The notes under the pieces are model-generated. The model did not search any database. It was not told the origin of the DNA and saw only the letters and a program-made list of their open reading frames with translations. A program made the position numbers and the translations under genes. From Rhodocyclaceae bacterium UBA1310 (GTDB taxonomy: Bacteria > Pseudomonadota > Gammaproteobacteria > Burkholderiales > Rhodocyclaceae): a stretch of DNA of 7,577 bases. Location: positions 1 through 7,577 of the forward strand of contig DBTS01000079.1 of the NCBI GenBank assembly GCA_002307175.1, written 5' to 3'. Each line of letters begins with the position of its first letter. Position 1 is the stretch's first letter. Positions 1 to 6,769 of this stretch are shown one piece after another.

Positions 1-6
1 ACTGCG

Positions 7-92
7 CGTATAAATGAGGATTTCGAGCAGCCTATGGGTCAATGAGGAGGCCCAATCACGCCTTCGCAGTAAGATCATGAACAGCTTCTTAG
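7..92. repeat. Left arm of a long inverted repeat bracketing the locus
   Basis: Read on the minus strand, this segment matches 7447-7533 over its whole length with about eight differences, one of them a single-base indel. The inner 38 bp (55-92) and the outer 22 bp (7-28) are identical to the right arm, and the changes are concentrated in the stretch between them. The inner edge, CTAAGAAGCTG on the minus strand, contains the TAA stop of the SDR gene. Outside position 7 the two arms diverge at once. No transposase, integrase or second terminal repeat is visible, so the nature of the repeat (end of an insertion sequence, MITE, or other dispersed repeat) is inferred and not shown. Confidence 0.9.
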
Positions 93-829
93 GCAAACCC
101 TCCATTGGTGCGGATCACCTGGGCATTCACCCAGGCGCCATCGGGCCCGGCGAGGAAGGATACGGCGGCGGCAATTTCCTCAGGTGTGCCGATGCGCTCC
201 AGCGGCGCGATGCGGGCGATCTGGGCAACCTGCTCTTCGCTCTTGCCTTTGAAGAAGAGATCGGTTGCCACCGGCCCCGGTGCGATCGCATTCACGGTGA
301 TGCCGCGCCCACGCAACTCGTTCGCCAGCACCGGCACGAGACCTTCGACGCCGGCCTTGCTGGCGATATACGGGCCGTAGCCGGGAAAGGATTTGGCAAT
401 CACGCTGGTAGACAGGGCAATGATGCGCCCACCCTCGCCCAGCACTTCGGCGGCCTTGGCGAAAACCAGGAAGGTGCCGCGCAGATTGGTGGCAATCGTC
501 TGATCAAAAGCCGCAATGCTGTTGCTCTCGATGCGCACCATGGGCATCACCCCGGCGCTGTTGACAACGACGTCGATGTCGCCAAAAGCCTCCTGCGTAG
601 CGGTGAAGATCTGCTGTACATCCTCTTCACGCGCAACATCACCCTGCAGCGCAATGGCGCGCCCGCCAGCAGCGGTAATGGTGGAGACGACCTGCTGGGC
701 TGCTGCGGCATCACTGACGTAATTCACGCTGACGGCAAAACCATCCGCCGCAAGACGCAAGGCAATGGCACGGCCGATGCCGCGTGAGCCGCCAGTGACG
801 ATGGCGGCACGAAGGGAAGTCTGGGTCAT
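89..829 (-). CDS. SDR family NAD(P)-dependent oxidoreductase
   Basis: This is a 246-residue classical short-chain dehydrogenase/reductase, a cytoplasmic enzyme that oxidises alcohols or reduces carbonyls with NAD(P)(H). The Rossmann-fold cofactor motif TGGSRGIG lies at residues 12-19; the arginine there usually goes with NADP(H). A D64-V pair and N90-S-A-G follow, then a serine-rich stretch at 140-142 that should supply the catalytic serine, and YxxxK with Y154 and K158. PG at 184-185 and a C-terminal QVIRTNGG motif are typical of the common subfamily annotated as glucose-1-dehydrogenase-like or 3-oxoacyl-ACP reductase-like. Length is normal and nothing is missing. The ATG is preceded by TAGGAG (minus strand, 837-842) with 7-nt spacing, which fixes the start. 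It lies 133 bp downstream of the permease in the same orientation, with no clear terminator between, so it may be co-transcribed. The substrate cannot be told from sequence. Its stop codon lies in the inverted-repeat arm. Confidence 0.95.
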   Translation of the reverse strand: MTQTSLRAAIVTGGSRGIGRAIALRLAADGFAVSVNYVSDAAAAQQVVSTITAAGGRAIALQGDVAREEDVQQIFTATQEAFGDIDVVVNSAGVMPMVRIESNSIAAFDQTIATNLRGTFLVFAKAAEVLGEGGRIIALSTSVIAKSFPGYGPYIASKAGVEGLVPVLANELRGRGITVNAIAPGPVATDLFFKGKSEEQVAQIARIAPLERIGTPEEIAAAVSFLAGPDGAWVNAQVIRTNGGFA

Positions 830-962
830 GGGGAAACTCCTATCGGTGCAGAGGGTTCAGGAATGCATCCCACATTCTGCAGTTTTCCCGGCAAAGATAC
901 ATCCTGTACCGCCACTCACCTGGACAGCTTATTCCCCCTCCGCACCCGCCTCAGCCCTCTCC
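830..962. other. Gap between permease and SDR genes
   Basis: These 133 bases separate the permease stop from the SDR start. I see no convincing intrinsic terminator: there is no stable GC stem followed by a T-run on the minus strand. I also see no close match to a sigma-70 promoter for the SDR. The pump operator motif AACGAAACC is absent. The simplest reading is read-through from the pump operon, but a weak or alternative-sigma promoter cannot be excluded. Confidence 0.5.
837..842 (-). promoter_or_regulatory. Shine-Dalgarno site of the SDR gene
   Basis: TAGGAG on the minus strand, 7 nt before the ATG at 829. This is a strong site, so the SDR can be translated independently of the genes before it. 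Confidence 0.75.
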
Positions 963-3900
963 TCACTTTTGCTCAAGCACACTCAAATCGTGCTTGTGCG
1001 CACCGATCCGGTGGCGCACGGCATTGGCAATACTATCCACATAGGTGAACACCACCGGCACAAAGAGCAGGCTCAACGCCGTGGAGGTGATCAGGCCACC
1101 AATCACGGCTACCGCCATGGGCTGACGGAAGCTTGAATCCCCGCCCAGCCCGAGGGCAATCGGCGCCATGCCGGCAATCATCGCAACGGTGGTCATCACG
1201 ATCGGGCGGGCACGCTTGTGGCAGGCATCAATCAGGGCTTCGCGAATTGGCAAGCCACGTTCGCGAATGCCCATCACAGCGTACTCAACGAGCAGGATGG
1301 AGTTTTTGGTGACAATCCCCATCAGCATCACCAGCCCGATCATCGAGGGCAGGCTCAGCGTGCCACTTGTCATCAGCATGGCAACAAAGGCGCCTCCCAG
1401 AGAGAGCGGCACAGCCGAGAGAATCGTGAAGGGTTGGAAGAAATCGTGGAACAGCAGCACCAGCACGCAGTACACACACATCAGGCCGATCAGGATGGCC
1501 ATGCCGAAGCCACCGAGGAGTTCCACCATCATTTCGGCATCCCCTGCTTCGACAATCTGCACGCTTGCCGGAAGATGCTGCAGGGAAGGCAATGCCTTGA
1601 CGGCATTCAGCGCCGGCCCCAGCGGCTGGCCACCCAGATCGGCATTCAGGGTGACGTAGCGGCGGCGATCCTGCCGGTTGATCTGTGAGGGGCCACTCTC
1701 GAAACTCAGCTCGGCAACGCTGGAAAGCGGCACCAGCCCCTGATTGGAATGCACACGCAGCCCTTTGATGGCTTCGAGATCACGCCGGACATCCGCCGGC
1801 ACGCTGACGAGAATATCCACCTGCCGGCTATCCAGATTGAGTTTGGCAAGCTGGGAATCGAAATCGCCATTGGTTGCTACGCGCACCGTTTCACCGATTT
1901 CTGCAGTGCTCACGCCAAGATCGGCAGCACGCTGGCGATCCGGCCGCACCACGAGTTCCTCGCGCTCGAGACTGGCGGTGGAGCTGACATTCTGCAGGCC
2001 GGGCACCTGGCGTATTTCGTTGACGGCCTGGGCCGCTGCGTCGCGCAGCGCACTGATGTCGTCACTGGCCAGCACGAGTTGCAATTTCTCGCCATTGCCC
2101 CCGACGCCCATCGAAAAGCGCGCCCCCGGCACCACGCGCAGCACCTGCCGCGCCGCATTGTTGATCTCCGTCACCGTAGGCCGGCTGCCAACCGGCGCAA
2201 AGACCAGTGTCAGTGTGGCCTTGCGGATCTCGCCGTTGCCACTGCCATCACCCACGCGGGTAAATACATGCTCCACCCCCTTGAGATTGCGAACCTGCGC
2301 CAGAGACTGGTTCGCCACCTCGGTGGCCGTTGCCAGCGTTGTGCCCGGTGGCAGTTCGATATTGACGTTGCTGTAGCCAAAATCACCCGCCGGGATGAAG
2401 CTCATCTTGAGCAGGGGGATCAGCGCGATGGATACGGCAAACACCAGCAGCGCAGCGATCAGGGTTTTCACGCGGTGCTGCAGGCACCACGCCACCCAGC
2501 GCAGATAGTGGCGCATGACCCAGGAGTCCCCCGTGACCACATGGGGTTTGACATCGCCCAGGCAATACGCCGCCAGCATCGGTGTGAGGATGCGTGCCAC
2601 AAGCAATGAGGAGAGCACAGCGACCACCGCAGTCCAGCCAAACTGCTGAAAGAATCGCCCGGCAATGCCGTCCATCAGGGCCGTCGGCAAAAACACTACG
2701 ACCAGCGTCATGGTGGTGGCCACCACCGCCAGGGCAATTTCACTCACGGCCTCTCCCGCCGCCTGGATGGCAGATTTTCCCATCAGACGGTGGCGCTCGA
2801 CGTTCTCGATCTCGACAATCGCATCGTCGACCAAAATCCCGATGATCACCGACATCGACAGCAGGGTGAGCCCGTTGAGCGTGTAGCCCACCCAGTGCAT
2901 CACCGCAAACGCCGGCAGGATAGACAGCGGCAGCGCGGAAGCGGAAATCAGGGTGGCGCGCCAGTTGCGCAGGAAGATCCAGACCACGATCACCGCCAGC
3001 AATGCGCCTTCGTAGAGCATGCGCATCGATTCGGAATAGGTTCTGCGGGATTCCTGCACAGAGCCGGCAATAGGCGTAAATGAGAGACCCGCGTGAGCGG
3101 CAGAAAGCTTCTCCAGAGCGGCAACCACTCCTTTCGCGACCCGGTCTTCATCCGCCCCCTTGGCACGGAAGATATCGAATCCAATGGCCGGTTTGCCATC
3201 GAGCTGGGCAAGCTGGGTGCGCCGCGCCACGGCATCGCTCACGGTTGCCACCTGATCAAGGCGCACACGGCGGCCATCGCTGAGCACCAGTGGCAATTCG
3301 CGCAGTTCCTCGGCCCGCTGCACGGTGGCAATCACACGCATGGCCTGCTGGGCCGAACCAAGCTCGGCGCGCCCGCCGGAGGACTGCTGTTGTACCGAGC
3401 GCAGCGCACGTGAAACGTCGTCTGCCGTCACGCCAAGCGCATTCATGCGTGCCGGATCGACGAGCACCTGCACCTGGCGCTGCCCACCACCAATGCGCTC
3501 AAGCTTGCCGACCCCTGGCACACGCTGCACCACCTTGCTGATCGTATCATCCACGAACCAGGAGAGAGCCTCCTCATTCATGCCTGTGGACGCCACTGCG
3601 TACTGCACCACCGATTCGCCAGCAATCCGCGTGGCACTGACAGATGGCTCCTGCAGATCGGTGGGCAGATCGGCACGTACGCGGTCCACCGCATCCTTCG
3701 TCTCGATCAGGGCATCGGAAAGCGATTTTTCGAGAACGAATTCAATCGTTGTGGTGACCTGCCCGTCGGTGATACGGGAATAGATGTGCTTGACGCCCGA
3801 AATAGTCGCCACTGAATTCTCCACCTTGCGGGCGACTTCCGTTTCGAGCTGCGGCGGCGCCGCGCCCGGCTGGGAGAGCGAGATAGTGACAATCGGCAGC

Positions 3901-4022
3901 TCGATATCGGGCATGCTCGCAATCGGCAGCGCGCGAAACCCGATGATGCCGGCCACGGTCAGCAGCACAAACAGCAGGATTGCCGGTGCGGGATTGCGGA
4001 TCGACCATGTCGCGAAGTTCAT
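963..4022 (-). CDS. RND multidrug efflux permease (HAE1/AcrB-like), inner-membrane subunit
   Basis: This is a 1019-residue proton-driven transporter, close to the roughly 1030-1050 usual for AcrB-type pumps. The family works as a trimer in the inner membrane and captures amphiphilic compounds from periplasm and membrane. The N-terminus (NFATWSIRNPAPA, then a hydrophobic TM1 around 13-30) is canonical, and a large periplasmic domain follows. TM4 carries the proton-relay pair D399-D400 in GILVDDAIVEIENVERH. The second half repeats the layout, with a periplasmic loop from about 541 to 830, K906 in MGIVTKNSILLVEY, and R939 in RARPIVMTT. These match AcrB D407/D408, K940 and R971, so the pump should be active. 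The start is firm: AAGGAG lies 7 nt upstream, and only 4 nt separate the ATG from the adaptor stop, so translation is coupled. The proton-relay pattern with a single acidic pair and lysine fits HAE1 drug/hydrophobe pumps and not metal pumps of the CusA type. Specific substrates cannot be read from sequence. Confidence 0.97.
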   Translation of the reverse strand: MNFATWSIRNPAPAILLFVLLTVAGIIGFRALPIASMPDIELPIVTISLSQPGAAPPQLETEVARKVENSVATISGVKHIYSRITDGQVTTTIEFVLEKSLSDALIETKDAVDRVRADLPTDLQEPSVSATRIAGESVVQYAVASTGMNEEALSWFVDDTISKVVQRVPGVGKLERIGGGQRQVQVLVDPARMNALGVTADDVSRALRSVQQQSSGGRAELGSAQQAMRVIATVQRAEELRELPLVLSDGRRVRLDQVATVSDAVARRTQLAQLDGKPAIGFDIFRAKGADEDRVAKGVVAALEKLSAAHAGLSFTPIAGSVQESRRTYSESMRMLYEGALLAVIVVWIFLRNWRATLISASALPLSILPAFAVMHWVGYTLNGLTLLSMSVIIGILVDDAIVEIENVERHRLMGKSAIQAAGEAVSEIALAVVATTMTLVVVFLPTALMDGIAGRFFQQFGWTAVVAVLSSLLVARILTPMLAAYCLGDVKPHVVTGDSWVMRHYLRWVAWCLQHRVKTLIAALLVFAVSIALIPLLKMSFIPAGDFGYSNVNIELPPGTTLATATEVANQSLAQVRNLKGVEHVFTRVGDGSGNGEIRKATLTLVFAPVGSRPTVTEINNAARQVLRVVPGARFSMGVGGNGEKLQLVLASDDISALRDAAAQAVNEIRQVPGLQNVSSTASLEREELVVRPDRQRAADLGVSTAEIGETVRVATNGDFDSQLAKLNLDSRQVDILVSVPADVRRDLEAIKGLRVHSNQGLVPLSSVAELSFESGPSQINRQDRRRYVTLNADLGGQPLGPALNAVKALPSLQHLPASVQIVEAGDAEMMVELLGGFGMAILIGLMCVYCVLVLLFHDFFQPFTILSAVPLSLGGAFVAMLMTSGTLSLPSMIGLVMLMGIVTKNSILLVEYAVMGIRERGLPIREALIDACHKRARPIVMTTVAMIAGMAPIALGLGGDSSFRQPMAVAVIGGLITSTALSLLFVPVVFTYVDSIANAVRHRIGAHKHDLSVLEQK

Positions 4023-4026
4023 GGCA

Positions 4027-5184
4027 TCACTCCTTCGTTCCGCTCACGACGTGAACATTGTCGCCATCATTGAGGAATCCCGCGCCACGTGCCACAACGC
4101 GGTCTCCCGCGGCAAGCCCGCTGAGAATCTCCACGTCATTGCCCTGCCGCCGCCCGGTGCTGACCAGTTGCTGCTGCACCCGTCCATCGCCACCGAGGCG
4201 GAACACATAGCTGCGCCCGTCGCGCAGCACCAGACTTGCCCCTGGCACCGTCAGCGCGGGCGTGCGGGCGAGTTCGACAGACCCGGCCACATACATCCCG
4301 GCACGCACCCCGGAGACATCATCAAGATCGGCGTACACGACACCCAAACGCGTCTTTCCATCCACACTCGGCGCAATCTGGCGAATCTTCCCTGTCACGG
4401 TGGCACCACTCGGCAGCCTCAGGCGGACTGGCATTCCGGCGGCAATGCGCACAAGCTGCTCAGCGGCGAATTCACCGCGCCATTCGAGACGCCCTTTGCG
4501 GATGAGCCGGAAGAGTTCCTGGCCGTTGCTCGATACAGCACCCAGAGTGGCCGAACTGGAACTGATCAGGCCATCGTCCGGCGCCACAACATCGGCATAC
4601 TCGATCTGGAGTTGCGTGCTGCGCAGCTGGGCCTTGGCGATTTGTGCCTGGGTCTGATACTGGAGCAGATCCTGCGTGCTCATCGAGCCGGTATCCTTGA
4701 GCAGGCTGGCACGCTGCCAGTTGGCTTCGGCCTGTTCGGCGGAAGCGGCAAGGCGTGCCTGATCGGCCTTGAGCAACTCAGCATCATAGCGTGCCAGAAT
4801 CTGCCCGCGCCGCACCCTGTCCCCCACGTTGGCGCGCACTTCGGCAAGGCGCAGACCGCTTACCTGGGCCCCGATCACCGCCTCCTGCCAGGGCTGCACG
4901 GCGCCACTGGTTTCGATGACAGCAGGCCACTGCACCTGTGCCACGCTGGTAGAGGTCACCGTCATCGCTTCCACAGTCTTCTTCGCCTGGGGTGCGGAAG
5001 CCTGGGCCGCCCCCCGCGGCAACATCACTGACACTGAAATAACGCCAAGGGCACAGACAGCCGTCAGGCCAAGCAGAATGATTTTTTTATTCATGACCGG
5101 GAAACCTTTGATGCCGGAAGAATTGCCAAGAAACGGGCTAACAGCGGAATAAGCTGCAGAATCTGTCTTACTCGTATCACTCAT
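4027..5184 (-). CDS. RND efflux periplasmic adaptor subunit (HlyD/AcrA-type membrane fusion protein)
   Basis: This 385-residue protein bridges the inner-membrane permease and the outer-membrane channel. After a polar N-terminal tail (about 1-32) comes one hydrophobic segment at about 33-55 (IILLGLTAVCALGV), a membrane anchor or signal; there is no lipobox. Then come a first lipoyl half (about 98-133, with GAQVSGLRLAEV and NVGDRVRRGQILA), an alanine- and glutamine-rich alpha-hairpin (about 134-193), the second lipoyl half beginning ADVVAPDDGLI, a beta-barrel (about 232-305) and a membrane-proximal domain to the end (SGLAAGDRVV). I chose the ATG at 5184 because AGGAG stands 7 nt upstream and it overlaps the outer-membrane gene stop by 8 nt (ATGAGTGA). 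A shorter 355-residue form from ATG 5094 would put the hydrophobic segment at the very N-terminus, as in a normal signal peptide, but its Shine-Dalgarno (AAAGG, about 10 nt away) is poorer. The upstream ATG at 5217 lies within the preceding gene and is unlikely. It is the middle gene of the pump operon. Confidence 0.93.
   Translation of the reverse strand: MSDTSKTDSAAYSAVSPFLGNSSGIKGFPVMNKKIILLGLTAVCALGVISVSVMLPRGAAQASAPQAKKTVEAMTVTSTSVAQVQWPAVIETSGAVQPWQEAVIGAQVSGLRLAEVRANVGDRVRRGQILARYDAELLKADQARLAASAEQAEANWQRASLLKDTGSMSTQDLLQYQTQAQIAKAQLRSTQLQIEYADVVAPDDGLISSSSATLGAVSSNGQELFRLIRKGRLEWRGEFAAEQLVRIAAGMPVRLRLPSGATVTGKIRQIAPSVDGKTRLGVVYADLDDVSGVRAGMYVAGSVELARTPALTVPGASLVLRDGRSYVFRLGGDGRVQQQLVSTGRRQGNDVEILSGLAAGDRVVARGAGFLNDGDNVHVVSGTKE
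4030..4035 (-). promoter_or_regulatory. Shine-Dalgarno site of the permease gene, inside the adaptor gene end
   Basis: AAGGAG on the minus strand, 7 nt before the permease ATG. It is embedded in the last codons of the adaptor gene (Thr-Lys-Glu-stop), which supports translational coupling of the two products. Confidence 0.8.
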
Positions 5185-6676
5185 GATGCGGCTCCTGCGC
5201 TGCCACCGACGCTCCACTGGCTTTCATCAGTGCCACCCAGGCCCGCAGCTGATCACGCCGGGCTGTCAGCGCCATCTGCTGCGCGCTGAGCGCCTGACGC
5301 CGGGTGTCCTCGAAATCAATTTGATTACTGGCGCCCACCCGCAACTGGGCTTGTGCCGCCCTCAGCTGGATCCTTGCAGCAGCGAGAGCATCCTCGGCAG
5401 CATGGCGCGATGTTATAGCCGCCTCTTCAGCCGCCAGGGCATTCTCGACATCCTGCACCGTATTGCGCAGTGTGCCTTGCAGGCTGGCCAGCGCCTGGTC
5501 ATAACGGGCCTGTGCCGCAGAAACCCGGGCAGCACCCGCGCCACCATCAAACACAGTCACACCAAGGCTGGGGCCGACGGACCAGGTCAGATAATGCAGG
5601 GATGTGCCGAGTGCGCTGATCCACTCATCAGTGAGCGCAGCAGCCAGATCCAGGCGCGGCAGGCGCTCGGCCCGCGCCACACCGATGTCGGCCCAGGCAG
5701 CCTGCACATCCTTCATCGCACCAAGCATGGCCGGATGCTCTGCAAGCACCGTTGCCGGCAACTTTGGAGCAACCGCCGGAGCCTGCGGCAACCACACTTC
5801 TGGCATGCCAAACTCATCGCCCAGGGGAGCGTCGGGAGATGCAGTCAACTGGCGCACCGTGGCGATATCCTGCCCACTCAGCGCCACCAGCGCATTCGTG
5901 TATTGCGCGCACGCCTGCTGCTGGGCCGCCAGCGTCGTCTGCGCACTGGCTACAGATGTCTGCAGACTCGCCAGCTCGGCAGCAGTGGCAAAGCCGGCCC
6001 TCTGGCGCAACGTGGTGAGCTGCAGCGTTTGTGAGCGTGATTCACGATCCGTGTCGGCAATCTTCACCAGCCCCTGACAAGCACGCAGGGCAATCACCGT
6101 ATCGGCAATATTGGATGCGAGCGTCAGGCGTGCGGCCCTGGCATCAGCCGTACGCGCATCAAGCCGGCTGCGGGCTGCCGCCACATTCTCGCGCACCCGC
6201 CCGAACAGATCGATTTCCCACGACAGACTGGGACTGACAGTCGCTGCGCTATACAGCTCAGTAAGCTTGCCATTGGCGCTGGTGGTGTTTGCCTGCTGCC
6301 CACGGACGTAAGCAGCAGAAGCCATGATTTGCGGATAGCGGTCAGCCCGGCTCACCCCAAGATTCGCTTCGGCTTCTGCCACCCGTGCCACTGCCTGCGC
6401 AATGCTCGGGCTGTTTTGCTGGGAGCTCCCGACCAGCGTATCGATAGCCGGATCACCCAAGGCTCGCCACCAATCCTCCTGCACAGAGGCCTTCTCTGGC
6501 GGTGGCGCTTCCGCCGACCACGAAGGCGGCGCGGACAGCACGGGCTGACGGTATGGCCCTTGCAGACTGCACCCTGCCACCGCAACAGCCACCAGCAATA
6601 CGAGACACGGGAACAGAGGCGAAACAGGAAACTCGCCACTCCCATTCGAGGAACGATCTGACCGTTTATGCTTCAT
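5177..6676 (-). CDS. Efflux outer-membrane channel lipoprotein (NodT/OprM-type, TolC superfamily)
   Basis: This 499-residue outer-membrane factor is expected to form the trimeric exit duct of the pump. The N-terminus has a hydrophobic stretch at 24-35 ending in the lipobox VAGC, with Cys36 the predicted acylated residue after signal peptidase II cleavage; the 20-odd residues before the hydrophobic core are longer than usual. Two OEP repeats follow: about 65-270, with LSWEIDLFGRVR at 151-162, and about 295-485, with WSVGPSLGVTVFDGG at 365-379. Both are rich in Ala/Gln coiled-coil helix. The second repeat usually begins with an L-P-x-x-L-L-x-x-R-P-D sequence; here it reads LPATVLAEHPAML, so the RPD is not kept. 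No other in-frame ATG precedes the lipobox, so the ATG at 6676 is secure, yet no Shine-Dalgarno precedes it. It is the first gene of the operon and overlaps the adaptor start by 8 nt. Confidence 0.95.
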   Translation of the reverse strand: MKHKRSDRSSNGSGEFPVSPLFPCLVLLVAVAVAGCSLQGPYRQPVLSAPPSWSAEAPPPEKASVQEDWWRALGDPAIDTLVGSSQQNSPSIAQAVARVAEAEANLGVSRADRYPQIMASAAYVRGQQANTTSANGKLTELYSAATVSPSLSWEIDLFGRVRENVAAARSRLDARTADARAARLTLASNIADTVIALRACQGLVKIADTDRESRSQTLQLTTLRQRAGFATAAELASLQTSVASAQTTLAAQQQACAQYTNALVALSGQDIATVRQLTASPDAPLGDEFGMPEVWLPQAPAVAPKLPATVLAEHPAMLGAMKDVQAAWADIGVARAERLPRLDLAAALTDEWISALGTSLHYLTWSVGPSLGVTVFDGGAGAARVSAAQARYDQALASLQGTLRNTVQDVENALAAEEAAITSRHAAEDALAAARIQLRAAQAQLRVGASNQIDFEDTRRQALSAQQMALTARRDQLRAWVALMKASGASVAAQEPHHE

Positions 6677-6679
6677 TTT

Positions 6680-6708
6680 TTAACGAAACCGCTTAGTTTC
6701 GTTATAAT
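6680..6708 (+). promoter_or_regulatory. Sigma-70-type promoter of the TetR regulator gene
   Basis: A perfect TATAAT -10 at 6703-6708 sits 17 bp from a 4-of-6 -35 match, TTAACG, at 6680-6685. Transcription would begin near 6715, giving a leader of about 55 nt before the ATG at 6770. The first inverted-repeat operator fills the interval between the two boxes, so a bound repressor would exclude RNA polymerase. Called from sequence pattern only. Confidence 0.7.
6682..6703. promoter_or_regulatory. Operator 1, probable binding site of the TetR-type regulator
   Basis: This 22-bp inverted repeat reads AACGAAACC, GCTT, AGTTTCGTT. The arms pair perfectly over TAACGAAAC (6681-6689) and GTTTCGTTA (6696-6704). 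It overlaps the regulator's -35 to -10 interval and ends 5 bp from the start codon of the outer-membrane gene, so binding would silence both directions. Length, symmetry and placement are typical of TetR-family operators next to a divergent regulator. A second copy lies at 6738-6759, which makes chance unlikely. That the neighbouring repressor is the binder is inferred. Confidence 0.82.
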
Positions 6709-6733
6709 TACCAGAAAGCAATTTGAATGGCAA
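6704..6733 (-). promoter_or_regulatory. Tentative promoter of the efflux operon
   Basis: On the minus strand TTGCCA (6728-6733, 5 of 6 with the -35 consensus) is followed after 18 bp by AATTAT (6704-6709, 4 of 6 with the -10). Transcription would start near 6697, leaving only about 20 nt before the ATG. The -10 overlaps that of the divergent regulator promoter, so the two would compete. The match is moderate and other placements are possible. Confidence 0.4.
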
Positions 6734-6737
6734 GTAA

Positions 6738-6759
6738 AACGAAACCAAGCGGTATCGTT
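6738..6759. promoter_or_regulatory. Operator 2, second copy of the regulator site
   Basis: This segment reads AACGAAACC, AAGC, GGTATCGTT, the same 22-bp design as operator 1, with one mismatch between its arms (position 6743 against 6754). Its left half AACGAAACC is identical to that of operator 1, and the two centres are 56 bp apart. It lies in the presumed leader of the regulator mRNA and just upstream of the tentative pump promoter -35, where bound protein could block elongation one way and initiation the other. Confidence 0.78.
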
Positions 6760-6760
6760 A

Positions 6761-6766
6761 AAAGGA
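6761..6766 (+). promoter_or_regulatory. Shine-Dalgarno site that sets the TetR start
   Basis: AAAGGA lies 3 nt before the ATG at 6770, a rather close spacing. It directly abuts operator 2. It supports the start at 6770 over the in-frame ATG at 6668, which lies upstream of the -10 box and could not be in the transcript from that promoter. Confidence 0.65.
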
Positions 6767-6769
6767 TTT

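Noticed and set aside
14..787. A 257-codon plus-strand open frame opposite the SDR gene
   Set aside because: It is antisense to a gene with complete SDR motifs and a good ribosome site. Its translation has no recognisable domain and it begins inside the repeat arm.
1749..2609. Plus-strand open frame of 286 codons inside the permease gene
   Set aside because: The opposite strand encodes an uninterrupted permease with conserved functional residues. This frame shows no domain or start signal.
963..4022. Heavy-metal (CusA/CzcA-type) identity for the RND permease
   Set aside because: TM4 has the D399-D400 pair in GILVDDAIVEIENVER and TM10 has K906, the HAE1 drug-pump pattern. No metal-binding Met or His cluster is seen in the protein, and no metal-sensing regulator lies nearby.
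3784..5031. A 415-codon plus-strand open frame opposite the adaptor and the start of the permease
   Set aside because: It is antisense to two well-supported family members and has a low-complexity His, Ala and Gly-rich translation. Long antisense frames are expected in GC-rich DNA.
6668..6769. A 34-residue N-terminal extension of the TetR regulator from ATG 6668
   Set aside because: This start lies upstream of the TATAAT box and runs across the operator. The extension does not resemble TetR proteins, and the ATG at 6770 has its own AAAGGA site.
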